Source: SAR324 cluster bacterium (GTDB lineage: Bacteria; SAR324; NAC60-12). From it: a stretch of DNA of 63,398 nucleotides. The stretch spans positions 25,607-89,004 of the forward strand of contig JADGAV010000020.1 in assembly GCA_015231825.1 (NCBI GenBank), read 5' to 3'. A model generated the notes under the pieces. It worked only from the letters and a program-made list of their open reading frames with translations. It was not told the origin of the DNA and searched no databases. The first letter of the stretch is position 1. Every line of letters starts with the position of its first letter. Position numbers and translations under genes: made by a program. Of this stretch, positions 20,624 through 29,938 are shown piece by piece.

Positions 20624-23600
20624 ATGAAACACGGCCAAAAAGAAATCGTTGTAGTCGGAGCCAACGAACACAATCTTAAAAATGTCAGTTTGACAATTCC
20701 GCGAGACAGTTTAACGGTTTTCACAGGAGTGAGTGGGTCCGGAAAGTCATCCCTTGCGTTTGATACAATTTTTAAGGAAGGACAGCGACGTTTCGTCGAG
20801 TCTTTATCTTCCTATGCACGCCAATTTTTAGGGCAAACTGACAAACCAAAAGTCGAGCATATTGAAGGACTGAGCCCCACAATTTCTGTTGATCAAAAAA
20901 CGGTCAACCGAAATCCAAGATCAACGGTGGGAACCATCACAGAGATCTATGATCATTTTCGGCTGCTATTCGCTCGTCTGGGCACCCCACATTGTCCCAA
21001 CTGCGGAATTAAAATCACAACACAAACAGCTGACCAGATTACAGATCATGCCTTTCTCGAGGCGCTTGACGAACCATGTCTGATTCTGGCTCCTATGATC
21101 AAAGAACGTAAAGGGGAATACCGAAAGGAACTGGAGCAGTGGTTTAAAGAGGGTTTTATGCGTGCCCGTATTAACGGAGAAATTCTCCGACTCGACGAAG
21201 AAATTGCCCTCGCTCGATATGAAAAACATTCAATTGATCTTGTAATAGACCGTTTAACTTTAAAGTCTTCCGAAAAAAGCCGCTTTGCAGAAGGGGTCGA
21301 ACGGGCTTTGCATCTCACAGAGGGATTGGTGCTGGTCCATTACAGGGATGAAGATCACCTCTTCAGTCAGTTGATGGCCTGCCCCCGTTGTCAAATTGCG
21401 ATCCCTGAGATGGAACCGCGACTCTTTTCTTTCAATGCCCCTCAAGGAGCCTGTTCAACTTGCAACGGCTTGGGAACCGTCACATTTTTCAAAGAAGAAA
21501 AACTGTGCGATCCCGACAAATCCCTGAAAGAGGGTGCCCTGAAATGCGTTACTGAACGGGGCAACATCATGTTTACCCGAATCGATCAATCCCACTTCAG
21601 TCTTCTTTTTAAACAATTCAAGATCAATCCATCTCTACCCTGGAAAAAGCTACCGCAGGATCAACGGGATTTGATTCTTAAAGGCAATGCAACAATTCCT
21701 TTGGGGATTTCAAATGTCTTCCGTTACGGCTCGCATCTTCGAAAACGACTAAAAAAAGATCAGTGGCCAGGAGTTGCTTCTATTTTGCAGTTTGTCAACA
21801 AGTTCGTAAAATCCGCACTTGAGAAATACCAGGACAAAATCATTTGTCCGGACTGCAGCGGCCATCGTCTCAATCCAACCGCACTTGCTGTGCAGTTTCA
21901 TGATCAAACCATCGAAACTCTCTCAATTATGCCCATTGAAGAAAGTTTGGAGTTTTTTGAAAACCTGCAATATGGGGAAAAGGAACAGAAAATTGGTCGT
22001 GATATTTTTCGTGAAATCAGAAGTCGTCTTAAATTTTTAAATGATGTGGGAGTGGGCTATCTTTCGCTCAATCGCTCCGCGGCGACGCTTTCTGGTGGAG
22101 AAGGACAACGAATTCGCCTGGCCTCTCAAGTCGGTTCAGGATTACAGGGCGTCCTCTATATACTGGATGAGCCTTCCATCGGTTTGCATCAAAGCGACAA
22201 TCAAAAACTGATTCATACCCTCAAGATGCTGAGGGATCGCGGTAACACCGTGTTTGTAGTGGAGCACGATGAAGAAACCATAGCCGCGGCAGACCACCTG
22301 ATCGACATTGGCCCAACAGCCGGTAAAAAAGGAGGCTACATCACTGCTCAAGGGGGCATGAAGGAAATCATCAAAGCGAAAGAATCGGTCACTGGGCAGT
22401 TTCTGGCTGGTTATGAAAAAATCGAAATCCCGCAAAAGCGCCGCAAACCAGGCAAATTTCATCTGACGATCCAAGAAGCAGCCCTGAACAATCTGCAGCA
22501 CATCACGGTCAAAATTCCTTTGGGACTGTTTGTTTCCATTGCGGGGGTTTCAGGTTCCGGAAAATCCTCTCTGATTGATGGGATCCTCAAAAAAGCACTG
22601 TCCAAACACCTTCACGGCAGCGCTGAAATACCTGGACCACATAAAAAAATTACGGGTCTTGAATTTATTGACCGGGTGATCGAAATCAATCAATCTCCGA
22701 TTGGCAGAACACCCCGCAGCAACCCTGCGACTTATACAAAAGCATTTGACGAAATTCGAAAGCTTTTTTCCTCGGTTCCCGAATCGAAATCGAGAGGATA
22801 CAAAATTGGCCGCTTTTCCTTCAATGTCAAAGGTGGCCGCTGTGAAGACTGCAAGGGTGCAGGAATACAAACAATCGAAATGCAGTTCCTGAGTGACGTC
22901 GAAATACCTTGTGATACCTGCCAGGGAAAACGATTCAATACAGAGACTCTGCAAATTTTTTACAAAGGAAAAACAATTTATGAAATCCTGGAAATGACCG
23001 TCAACGAGGCTTCTGAATTTTTTTCCGCGATTCCAAATCTGGCAAGAACTCTTCAGACCCTCAAAGATGTCGGTTTGGGGTACGTCCATTTGGGTCAACC
23101 GTCAACAACTCTTTCAGGAGGAGAAGCTCAACGAGTCAAATTAGCCGCCGAGCTGCGCAAAAAATCTACAGGAAAAACCCTTTATATTCTCGATGAACCA
23201 ACAACAGGGCTGCATTTCCAGGATATCCGTTTTCTGCTCAGCTGTCTCAACAGGTTGATCGATCAAGGCAATACTGTGATTGTGATTGAGCACAACCTGG
23301 ATGTGCTAAAGGTCACCGACTATATGATTGAACTCGGACCCGGTGGCGGAAAATACGGCGGGCAGCAAGTCTGTAAAGGAACCCCGGAGCAAATCGCCCG
23401 TCACAAAAGTTCTTTGACAGGTCAATTTCTCAAACCGGTGCTTGCGGAAGAAATCAGCTGGATTGGGCCGACGGCTTCAGAAAGAAAACCCAAGGGGTCG
23501 AAAAAACCTGAAGTCCGAAATATCATCGTTAAAGGAGCCTCCAAAAACAATCTTAAACATGTTGATGTCACCATTCCCAACAACAAAATGACTGTGATTA

Positions 23601-26059
23601 CAGGCGTCTCTGGATCAGGAAAGACGAGTCTGGCCTTTGATACAATTTTTGCAGAAGGACAAGCGCGTTATCTTGAATCGCTTTCTACTTATGCTCGTCG
23701 ATTTCTAGGTCGAGTAGACAAAGCCCCTGTTGATTCCATCGATGGACTGGCGCCTGCCATCGCCATCAATCAGAAATCCGGGAGCCGAAACCCCCGCTCT
23801 ACCGTCGCCACCACCACAGAAATTTATGATTATCTCCGCCTGCTGTTTGCCCGTATCGGACAGGCCCACTGCCCCCAATGCCAGGAACCACTTCATCACT
23901 TCACTCCCACTCGTGCTGCTCAATACTGTGTAGACAATTTTGATGAGAAACGTTTGATCCTCATAGCCCCCCTTTTCCGACCACGCTCCAAAAAAATACT
24001 TTTACTGGATGATCCCGCTCATCTCAAACACGTCATTCCCAATTTGCGTGCAGAAGGATTTATCCGACTCTATGTCGACAAAAAAGAAATCCACCTTGAT
24101 GACTGGGAGCAATTGGAATCGAGTCTGGTTTTTTCGAAAAAAAATCATGTCGATCTCGTGGTCGATCGCATCAAAGTCACAAAGTCTGATCAAAAACGCC
24201 TGGCAGAAGCCATAGAAGTTGTTTTTCAAAAAGGGCACGGACTGCTCAAAATTCTTCTGCCTGATCAAAAAAACCAGTCCTTCTTGCTGTCAGAACGTCC
24301 TGGCTGCGTCAAATGCGACTATTACCAGGAAGAACCGCTGACTCCACGGATGTTTTCTTTCAATTCTCACGTAGGTGCCTGCCCAGCTTGTGATGGTTTA
24401 GGAACAACGGCCACTCCATATTCGAAAAAAAGCGGCCTCCCCTGTCAAGTTTGTCATGGCGAACGCCTCAAACCCGAATACCGTGCCGTTCGAATCAATC
24501 AACGGAACATAATTGAGTTTTGTTTTTTAAACGTAGAAGAAGCCGTGCAGGAAACAAAGCATTGGAAATTGAGCAAAAGCCAAAAGACTGTTGCAGACCA
24601 GGCCTTGAAAGAAATCATTTCCCGATTGAGTTTTTTGATGAATGTGGGTTTGAGTTATCTTTCATTGAATCAAGCCGCATCGACGCTTTCCGGAGGAGAA
24701 TCACAGCGAATTCGGCTGGCTTCTCAGATCGGGTCAGGATTGACAGGAGTGATGTATGTTCTGGATGAGCCGACCATCGGTTTGCATCCTCGTGATACGG
24801 AACGTCTTCTGACAACATTGCACCGGCTGCGCAATTTGGGAAACACCGTTATCCTGGTAGAGCACGACCTGGAGACCATGCGGTCGGCCGATCACATCAT
24901 CGATATCGGACCGGGTGCTGGACACTATGGAGGCGACGTGGTCAAAACCGGTTCCCCAAAACAATTGCTTCGGTCAAAATCTTCATTGACTGGGCAATAT
25001 CTCAAAGGAACCAAATTCATCCCGCTTCCGCCGGCAAGAAGAGCCTTGTCAAGCTCACTCAAATTGACCGTCCAGGGAGCACGAGAAAATAATTTGAAAA
25101 ATATCGATGTTTCTTTCCCGATAGGGGCTTTTACAGTAGTGACCGGGGTCTCCGGTTCAGGAAAATCTTCGCTGGTGATCGACATTCTTCAAAAAGCCCT
25201 GCAAAAAAAATGGGTCAGCAGGAAAATTTCCCCTGGAGAACATGACAAAATTAAGGGGCTTGAATTAATTGACAAGATGGTCGTGATCGACCAGGAGCCC
25301 ATTGGCAAATCTCCTCGATCGAATCCTGCCACCTATACCAAATTGATGGAACCGCTTCGGGACTTGTTTTCCCAGTTACCCGAAGCAAAAAGCCGTGGAT
25401 TCACCAAACGACGATTTTCATTTAATGCCATCGAAGGGCGCTGCTCCAGCTGTGAAGGGCAAGGGCAAAATCAAATTGAAATGCATTTTCTTTCAGACGT
25501 GTGGATTGTCTGTGATGAATGCAAAGGACAACGCTACAATCGAGAAACTCTGAAAGTCACTTTTCGGGGACACTCCATTGCAGATGTATTGAATTTGGAG
25601 ATCAATCAGGCTGTCGAGTTATTCCAGAATCAACCAAGAATTTTGCGGGTCTGTAAAACACTGCAGGATGTGGGTCTTGGATACATCAAATTAGGGCAGG
25701 CAGGAAATACTTTATCTGGAGGAGAATCACAACGGGTCAAACTGTCTGCAGAGTTATCAAAACGTTCGACCGGAAAAACGCTTTATATCCTCGATGAGCC
25801 AACAACCGGACTTCATATTGACGATATTGCTCGTTTACTGAAAGTGCTCCACCGTTTAGTTGATGCAGGCAATACAGTCATCGTGATTGAGCACAATCTC
25901 GACATTATCAAAACGGCGGATTATATAATTGACCTCGGACCCGAAGGAGGGGACAATGGAGGAGACGTGGTATTTGCAGGGCGACTTCAGGATATCATTT
26001 GCTGTCCGGAGAGCCATACCGGTCGTTTTCTTGGTCCGCTTATCAAACTTGCAAATTGA
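20624..26059 (+). CDS. uvrA: tandem-duplicated excinuclease ABC subunit A (double UvrA)
   Basis: A single 1,811-residue reading frame holding two complete UvrA units in a row, separated by a Lys/Pro-rich linker around residues 940-965. Each unit has two ABC ATPase cores, so there are four Walker A motifs of GVSGSGK type (near residues 36, 640, 994 and 1508). There are four LSGGE signatures (near 489, 829, 1355 and 1697) with LDEPxxGLH Walker B regions. Zinc-finger cysteine pairs occur in both halves (CPNCG, CPDCSG, CEDCKGAG, CDTCQGKR; CPQCQ, CQVCHG, CSSCEGQG, CDECKGQR). The second unit is shorter. Between CPACDGLG and CQVCHG it has about 15 residues, where the first unit has about 130. UvrA recognises bulky DNA lesions and loads UvrB. 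Comparable double-length UvrA proteins are known from Chlamydia. It sits 40 bases after proB. Confidence 0.97.
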   Translation: MKHGQKEIVVVGANEHNLKNVSLTIPRDSLTVFTGVSGSGKSSLAFDTIFKEGQRRFVESLSSYARQFLGQTDKPKVEHIEGLSPTISVDQKTVNRNPRSTVGTITEIYDHFRLLFARLGTPHCPNCGIKITTQTADQITDHAFLEALDEPCLILAPMIKERKGEYRKELEQWFKEGFMRARINGEILRLDEEIALARYEKHSIDLVIDRLTLKSSEKSRFAEGVERALHLTEGLVLVHYRDEDHLFSQLMACPRCQIAIPEMEPRLFSFNAPQGACSTCNGLGTVTFFKEEKLCDPDKSLKEGALKCVTERGNIMFTRIDQSHFSLLFKQFKINPSLPWKKLPQDQRDLILKGNATIPLGISNVFRYGSHLRKRLKKDQWPGVASILQFVNKFVKSALEKYQDKIICPDCSGHRLNPTALAVQFHDQTIETLSIMPIEESLEFFENLQYGEKEQKIGRDIFREIRSRLKFLNDVGVGYLSLNRSAATLSGGEGQRIRLASQVGSGLQGVLYILDEPSIGLHQSDNQKLIHTLKMLRDRGNTVFVVEHDEETIAAADHLIDIGPTAGKKGGYITAQGGMKEIIKAKESVTGQFLAGYEKIEIPQKRRKPGKFHLTIQEAALNNLQHITVKIPLGLFVSIAGVSGSGKSSLIDGILKKALSKHLHGSAEIPGPHKKITGLEFIDRVIEINQSPIGRTPRSNPATYTKAFDEIRKLFSSVPESKSRGYKIGRFSFNVKGGRCEDCKGAGIQTIEMQFLSDVEIPCDTCQGKRFNTETLQIFYKGKTIYEILEMTVNEASEFFSAIPNLARTLQTLKDVGLGYVHLGQPSTTLSGGEAQRVKLAAELRKKSTGKTLYILDEPTTGLHFQDIRFLLSCLNRLIDQGNTVIVIEHNLDVLKVTDYMIELGPGGGKYGGQQVCKGTPEQIARHKSSLTGQFLKPVLAEEISWIGPTASERKPKGSKKPEVRNIIVKGASKNNLKHVDVTIPNNKMTVITGVSGSGKTSLAFDTIFAEGQARYLESLSTYARRFLGRVDKAPVDSIDGLAPAIAINQKSGSRNPRSTVATTTEIYDYLRLLFARIGQAHCPQCQEPLHHFTPTRAAQYCVDNFDEKRLILIAPLFRPRSKKILLLDDPAHLKHVIPNLRAEGFIRLYVDKKEIHLDDWEQLESSLVFSKKNHVDLVVDRIKVTKSDQKRLAEAIEVVFQKGHGLLKILLPDQKNQSFLLSERPGCVKCDYYQEEPLTPRMFSFNSHVGACPACDGLGTTATPYSKKSGLPCQVCHGERLKPEYRAVRINQRNIIEFCFLNVEEAVQETKHWKLSKSQKTVADQALKEIISRLSFLMNVGLSYLSLNQAASTLSGGESQRIRLASQIGSGLTGVMYVLDEPTIGLHPRDTERLLTTLHRLRNLGNTVILVEHDLETMRSADHIIDIGPGAGHYGGDVVKTGSPKQLLRSKSSLTGQYLKGTKFIPLPPARRALSSSLKLTVQGARENNLKNIDVSFPIGAFTVVTGVSGSGKSSLVIDILQKALQKKWVSRKISPGEHDKIKGLELIDKMVVIDQEPIGKSPRSNPATYTKLMEPLRDLFSQLPEAKSRGFTKRRFSFNAIEGRCSSCEGQGQNQIEMHFLSDVWIVCDECKGQRYNRETLKVTFRGHSIADVLNLEINQAVELFQNQPRILRVCKTLQDVGLGYIKLGQAGNTLSGGESQRVKLSAELSKRSTGKTLYILDEPTTGLHIDDIARLLKVLHRLVDAGNTVIVIEHNLDIIKTADYIIDLGPEGGDNGGDVVFAGRLQDIICCPESHTGRFLGPLIKLAN

Positions 26060-26095
26060 GTGATCTCCATCCCATTTTTCTCCTGAGATTTCCCA

Positions 26096-26884
26096 ATGCC
26101 GTATCTACGATTTGCAGTAATCATCCTCGTGTTTTCGTTCTGTTTTCGCGTTCTCTCGGCACAAACGCTCAATCCCTCCGGAAATCTTGAAGAACAGTAT
26201 CAACTTTCCATCAAGTTGGGTGATGAATTCTATTATTCACGAAAAGTTCCGGGCAATGCCAGAAGAGCCCTGAAATACTACCACCAGGCATTGAAACTCA
26301 AACCCAATCAGGGTGAGGTCTATTGGCGCCTTTCCCGTGCTTTATATGGAGTGTCGCGATCTGTGCTGGATCCTGAAGAAAAAACAGCATTGATTCGCCA
26401 GGAGATCGAATATGGAAAACGATCGGTTGAGCTGTCTCCTGAAAGTGCCAATGCCCACCTTTATTTGGGACTCGGTTACGGACACTATGTTCTACATGCT
26501 GGTTTGTGGAAGACCTGGTATTATATTTTTCCGGTCAAAACACAGATGGAAACCGTGTTGAAACTGGATCCTGAAAATGCTTCTGCTTATCTGATTTTAG
26601 GAAATTGGTATGCAACCGTTCCCTGGTGGCTGGGAGGGGATGATGGAACAGCGGCTGAGTTTTTCTATCAAGCAATCGAATATCAACCGACTTACACCAC
26701 GCACTACCTTTCGTTGAGCCAGTTGCTGCTGGCACAGGGACGTAAACAGGAAGCAACTCAAGCCCTGCAGCAGATGTTCAACATTGAAGATCCCTTCGAT
26801 CTCATGATAGCAACTGAAGATCGCGCAACTGGAAAAGCATTGATTGAACAACATCAATTGACGGTCACGATACCTGCCAAATGA
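26096..26884 (+). CDS. exported TPR-repeat protein
   Basis: A 262-residue protein with an N-terminal signal peptide (LRFAVIILVFSFCFRVLSAQ), then about four TPR-like helical pairs, for example YYHQALKLKPNQGEVYWRL and LKLDPENASAYLILGNWY. The motif VPWWLGGDDGTAAEF recurs in related delta-type TPR proteins. Probably periplasmic, acting as a protein-interaction scaffold; the partner is unknown. It follows uvrA by 36 bases and may be the last gene of the dapE-proB-uvrA run. It is convergent with the acyl-CoA-dehydrogenase-fold gene. Confidence 0.75.
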   Translation: MPYLRFAVIILVFSFCFRVLSAQTLNPSGNLEEQYQLSIKLGDEFYYSRKVPGNARRALKYYHQALKLKPNQGEVYWRLSRALYGVSRSVLDPEEKTALIRQEIEYGKRSVELSPESANAHLYLGLGYGHYVLHAGLWKTWYYIFPVKTQMETVLKLDPENASAYLILGNWYATVPWWLGGDDGTAAEFFYQAIEYQPTYTTHYLSLSQLLLAQGRKQEATQALQQMFNIEDPFDLMIATEDRATGKALIEQHQLTVTIPAK

Positions 26885-26920
26885 TTCATGTCACTCATGA
26901 TGGGTGAAACAGGAAATTCG

Positions 26921-28126
26921 CTATTTCTTTCTCTGATGTTCACTGAGCCGCAGATAGCCATCCCTGGTCTGAGGTGATTTCATCTCTAATATAGAGGAAG
27001 CCACCTGATTTCTGAGCATTTGGCCAGTTCCCCCGCCAATGGTAAACATTCTCGCATCCCGAACCATCCTCTCTAAAGGAAGATTTCTAGAATAACCCAT
27101 TGCACCATGAATCTGCAAAGCATCATTGCTCACCTTGATTGCCATGTCAGAAGCAAATATCTTTGCTTGAGCAGCTTCCCGCATGTCCGGAAACCCAGAC
27201 CCGGCATTAAAAGCTGCTTTGTAAATAAGGGCTTGCGATGCAGAAAGCTGAGTCGCCATATCAGCCAACATCCACTGCACCCCTTGAAATTCGGCAATTG
27301 GGCGACCAAACTGCTCACGATCCCTGGCATACTTTAGGGCAAGTTCATAGGCACCCCATGCTATTCCATGGGCAACCGTAGCAGCACCGACCCTTTGACC
27401 ATTGTAGGCAGACATCAGCGCAGCAAACCCACGCCGAAATCCCTGCGGTAATTGAAGTACTCTTTCTTGAGGAATTTCGAGATCTTCAAAAATGATTTCC
27501 GTTTCCGGAATACCGCGAAGCCCCATAGAGGGCTCCCTTTTTCCGATTTTCAAACCATGGCTTTCACCACGGATAGCAATAAAGCCTCCAATTCCTTTGT
27601 CTTCACCATCTTCAACAATCCGAGCAAAGATCATGTGAAGTTTTGAAATTCCACCTCCAGTGATCCAGTGTTTGCTTCCATTGATCACATAACCGTTTCC
27701 CTTTTTTACAGCTGTGGTGCTCATCTCAGTGGCAGCACTGCCTGCTCCCGGTTCGGTGATGCAGATCGCCGGTTTATCGCCTGCCAAAACAAAGGGAGCA
27801 CATAGTTTTTTTTGATCTTCTGATCCATAAAACATAATCGCACCGATCGCGCCCATGTTTGCTTCAACAACTATACGGGCTGATACACCGCAAGTTCTGG
27901 CAATTTGCTCAATGACGAGTACCGTATCAAAATAACTTAAACCTCGTCCGCCATATTCTGTCGGAATGGTCATGCCCATGAATCCGCTGGATGTCAGTTT
28001 TTCTACATTGTCCCAGGGGTATTCTTCGGTACGGTCCACTTCTGCTGCACGTTCTTTAATAAAAGTATCCGCGAGTTCCTTAGCCTGGCATTGCAGTTTT
28101 TTCTGTACACTTTCTAATTTAAACAT
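26921..28126 (-). CDS. acyl-CoA dehydrogenase-fold protein, 3-sulfinopropanoyl-CoA desulfinase-like
   Basis: A 401-residue flavoprotein of the acyl-CoA dehydrogenase fold (ICITEPGAGSAATEM, HWITGGGISKLHMI, GLRGIPETEIIF, DREQFGRPIAEFQG). The start MFKLES has GGAGGG before it. The usual catalytic Glu is absent at both known sites. Where the MCAD-type base sits the sequence reads FTIGGGTGQML, and where the isovaleryl-type base sits it reads AYNGQR, with Gln244. Arg84 (VSARIVVEAN) together with Gln in place of Glu is, as I recall, the signature of 3-sulfinopropanoyl-CoA desulfinase (AcdDPN7), which releases sulfite from 3-sulfinopropanoyl-CoA. The ACAD fold is certain and the desulfinase role is inference. 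It is last in a long minus-strand run, 54 bases after cmoB. Confidence 0.85.
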   Translation of the reverse strand: MFKLESVQKKLQCQAKELADTFIKERAAEVDRTEEYPWDNVEKLTSSGFMGMTIPTEYGGRGLSYFDTVLVIEQIARTCGVSARIVVEANMGAIGAIMFYGSEDQKKLCAPFVLAGDKPAICITEPGAGSAATEMSTTAVKKGNGYVINGSKHWITGGGISKLHMIFARIVEDGEDKGIGGFIAIRGESHGLKIGKREPSMGLRGIPETEIIFEDLEIPQERVLQLPQGFRRGFAALMSAYNGQRVGAATVAHGIAWGAYELALKYARDREQFGRPIAEFQGVQWMLADMATQLSASQALIYKAAFNAGSGFPDMREAAQAKIFASDMAIKVSNDALQIHGAMGYSRNLPLERMVRDARMFTIGGGTGQMLRNQVASSILEMKSPQTRDGYLRLSEHQRKK

Positions 28127-28180
28127 GGTTTCACCCTCCAATTTCTCGCAAGCATGGATTTCTCCAAATGATTTTCAGGA

Positions 28181-29143
28181 TCAAGCTTTTGGCTTTCGTG
28201 CATGCACATAAAAGCGCCAGGGAGCAGGATAGCCTTCAACCGTTTTGGAGTCGTCTTCCGGATCTAAAAAATCTTCAAGACTTTCAAAAGGAGCCCACTT
28301 TGTTTTTCTCTGTTCATTGCTTGTTAATTTTTGTGCATAAAAGGGAGTCACTTCACGAAATCCGGAACGTTGCAACCAGTTGACCAGACAAATCTGAGTT
28401 GGAACAAACCAGGTCCCGGGAACTTTGGCATACCGTTTTTCTGGAAACAATGCCGTCGAAGTTTCACCTGGGATTCCCAAAGTCTCGACAATCAATTGGC
28501 CCTGCGGCTTCATTGCTTTCCAAATTTTTCGCAGCATGCCGACCGGATCAGGGTGATGATAGAGAATCCCCATGCAGAATATAGTGTCAAAAAATGAGGG
28601 AAAGAAATCGATGTGTTCCACCCCCAATAATTCAAAGTGTAAACAATCTATTTGCGCAAATCTCTGCAAAAACTGAAAAGTGTACCAATAGCGAACCGTA
28701 GGATCCAGCCCAATCACTATATCAGGCTCGTGTGCAGCCATGCGAAACATGTAATAACCATTGTTGCAGCCAATGTCAGCGACCTTTTTTCCTTTTAGAG
28801 AATCTAAAACCGGCAGAACCCTTTCCCATTTCAAATCACTTTTCCATTCTGCATCAATATAGGTTCCAAAGACCTCAAAAGGACCTTTTCGCCACGGAAT
28901 AAAGGTCTTCAAAGCATCCTCGAGATGCTCCTTCTGCGTGGGAGTGAGCTCTTCTAACTTTCCAATCCTGACTGTACTGTCGCAAATGATAGGATCGCTT
29001 TGAATTGCAGGGATGAGTTCAAGCGCATCTTTGAAGGCGGCATTGCTTTCGCGGTTCAGCCACAATTGACGTTCTGCCCGAAGCTGCTGGATCGATCTAT
29101 ATCCAATATCCTCAGCAAATTTTTCAAGGTAATCGATGCTCAT
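28181..29143 (-). CDS. cmoB: tRNA U34 carboxymethyltransferase
   Basis: A 320-residue class I methyltransferase-fold enzyme. It transfers the carboxymethyl group of carboxy-SAM to 5-hydroxyuridine at tRNA position 34, giving cmo5U. Typical CmoB features are FGTYIDAEWKSDLKW, the SAM motif VADIGCNNGYYMFRM, GLDPTVRYWYTFQFLQ, CMGILYHHPDPVG and CLVNWLQRSGF. The length matches E. coli CmoB (323). Its start overlaps the stop of cmoA by four bases (ATGA), so the two are translationally coupled, as befits consecutive pathway steps. Confidence 0.96.
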   Translation of the reverse strand: MSIDYLEKFAEDIGYRSIQQLRAERQLWLNRESNAAFKDALELIPAIQSDPIICDSTVRIGKLEELTPTQKEHLEDALKTFIPWRKGPFEVFGTYIDAEWKSDLKWERVLPVLDSLKGKKVADIGCNNGYYMFRMAAHEPDIVIGLDPTVRYWYTFQFLQRFAQIDCLHFELLGVEHIDFFPSFFDTIFCMGILYHHPDPVGMLRKIWKAMKPQGQLIVETLGIPGETSTALFPEKRYAKVPGTWFVPTQICLVNWLQRSGFREVTPFYAQKLTSNEQRKTKWAPFESLEDFLDPEDDSKTVEGYPAPWRFYVHARKPKA

Positions 29144-29883
29144 ATTTTATTCGGCTCACTCGCTTTAATCGCCAGGAATGATGCAAAATTATACCATTTG
29201 CAGATCACTTCCACAGCCGCAAAACCTGCCTGTTTTAAACAATCCATATTCTGTTCCAGAGAGCGGGGTATCAGCACTTCTTCGAGCGCTTTCCGTTTTT
29301 GAGAAATTTCCATTTCTGAATACCCATTCCTCTTCTTGAATTGCTCATAAAATTTTACTTCAAGTTCTTCAATAATCTTACTGGATGCTTTGACTTTTTC
29401 GCCTAGAAGTAAAATTCCTCCGGGACGCAATGCTTCAAATAAACGATCCAAAAACGCCTGCCGCAAGGGTAATGGAATAAATTGCAGAGTGTAGTTCATA
29501 ATAATTACCGAAGCATCCGTTACTGAAGTGTGAAGTATATTTTCACAGCGGAATTCAATTTTTGCAGACGGGCAAAGGGAGGATACCAGTTTCGAGGCTT
29601 TCGAAATCATCGCTTGAGAAGAATCGATACCAACCAGAGAAGGCTCAGAGGAAGTTAACGTTTTGGAGAGGCTGCATAAAACCGCGCCTGTGGAACAACC
29701 AAGATCGTATATTACACTTTGCGGCTGATAAAAAGATGCGGAAATTTCTACGACCATCCGATTGACTTCCTGATACAAAGGCACCGACCGATGCAACATG
29801 TCATCAAAAACCTCCGCAACGGACTCATCGAAGGTGAATTTGTATCCTTCCGGGATAACCTGCCTGAATATCTGATCTTTCAT
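29140..29883 (-). CDS. cmoA: carboxy-S-adenosyl-L-methionine synthase
   Basis: A 247-residue SAM-dependent enzyme, identical in length to E. coli CmoA when started at MKDQIFRQVIPEG. It makes carboxy-SAM from SAM and prephenate for CmoB. Motifs are FTFDESVAEVFDDML, RSVPLYQEVNRM, VIYDLGCSTGAVLCSL, IIMNYTLQFIPLPLR and LLLGEKVKAS. A TTG 13 codons upstream is open but less likely. It shares a four-base overlap with cmoB and follows the HEPN-like/TM gene by 55 bases. Confidence 0.96.
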   Translation of the reverse strand: MKDQIFRQVIPEGYKFTFDESVAEVFDDMLHRSVPLYQEVNRMVVEISASFYQPQSVIYDLGCSTGAVLCSLSKTLTSSEPSLVGIDSSQAMISKASKLVSSLCPSAKIEFRCENILHTSVTDASVIIMNYTLQFIPLPLRQAFLDRLFEALRPGGILLLGEKVKASSKIIEELEVKFYEQFKKRNGYSEMEISQKRKALEEVLIPRSLEQNMDCLKQAGFAAVEVICKWYNFASFLAIKASEPNKI

Positions 29884-29938
29884 CTTTCTTGTTTGTGCAG
29901 CGATGAACTTGTTGAAAATCAATCAGCAAGAACAACCC

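Noticed and set aside
26885..26920. Short hairpin (TCACTCA-TGA-TGGGTGA) between the TPR and desulfinase-like genes
   Set aside because: Only seven pairs and no T run on either strand; too weak to call a terminator.
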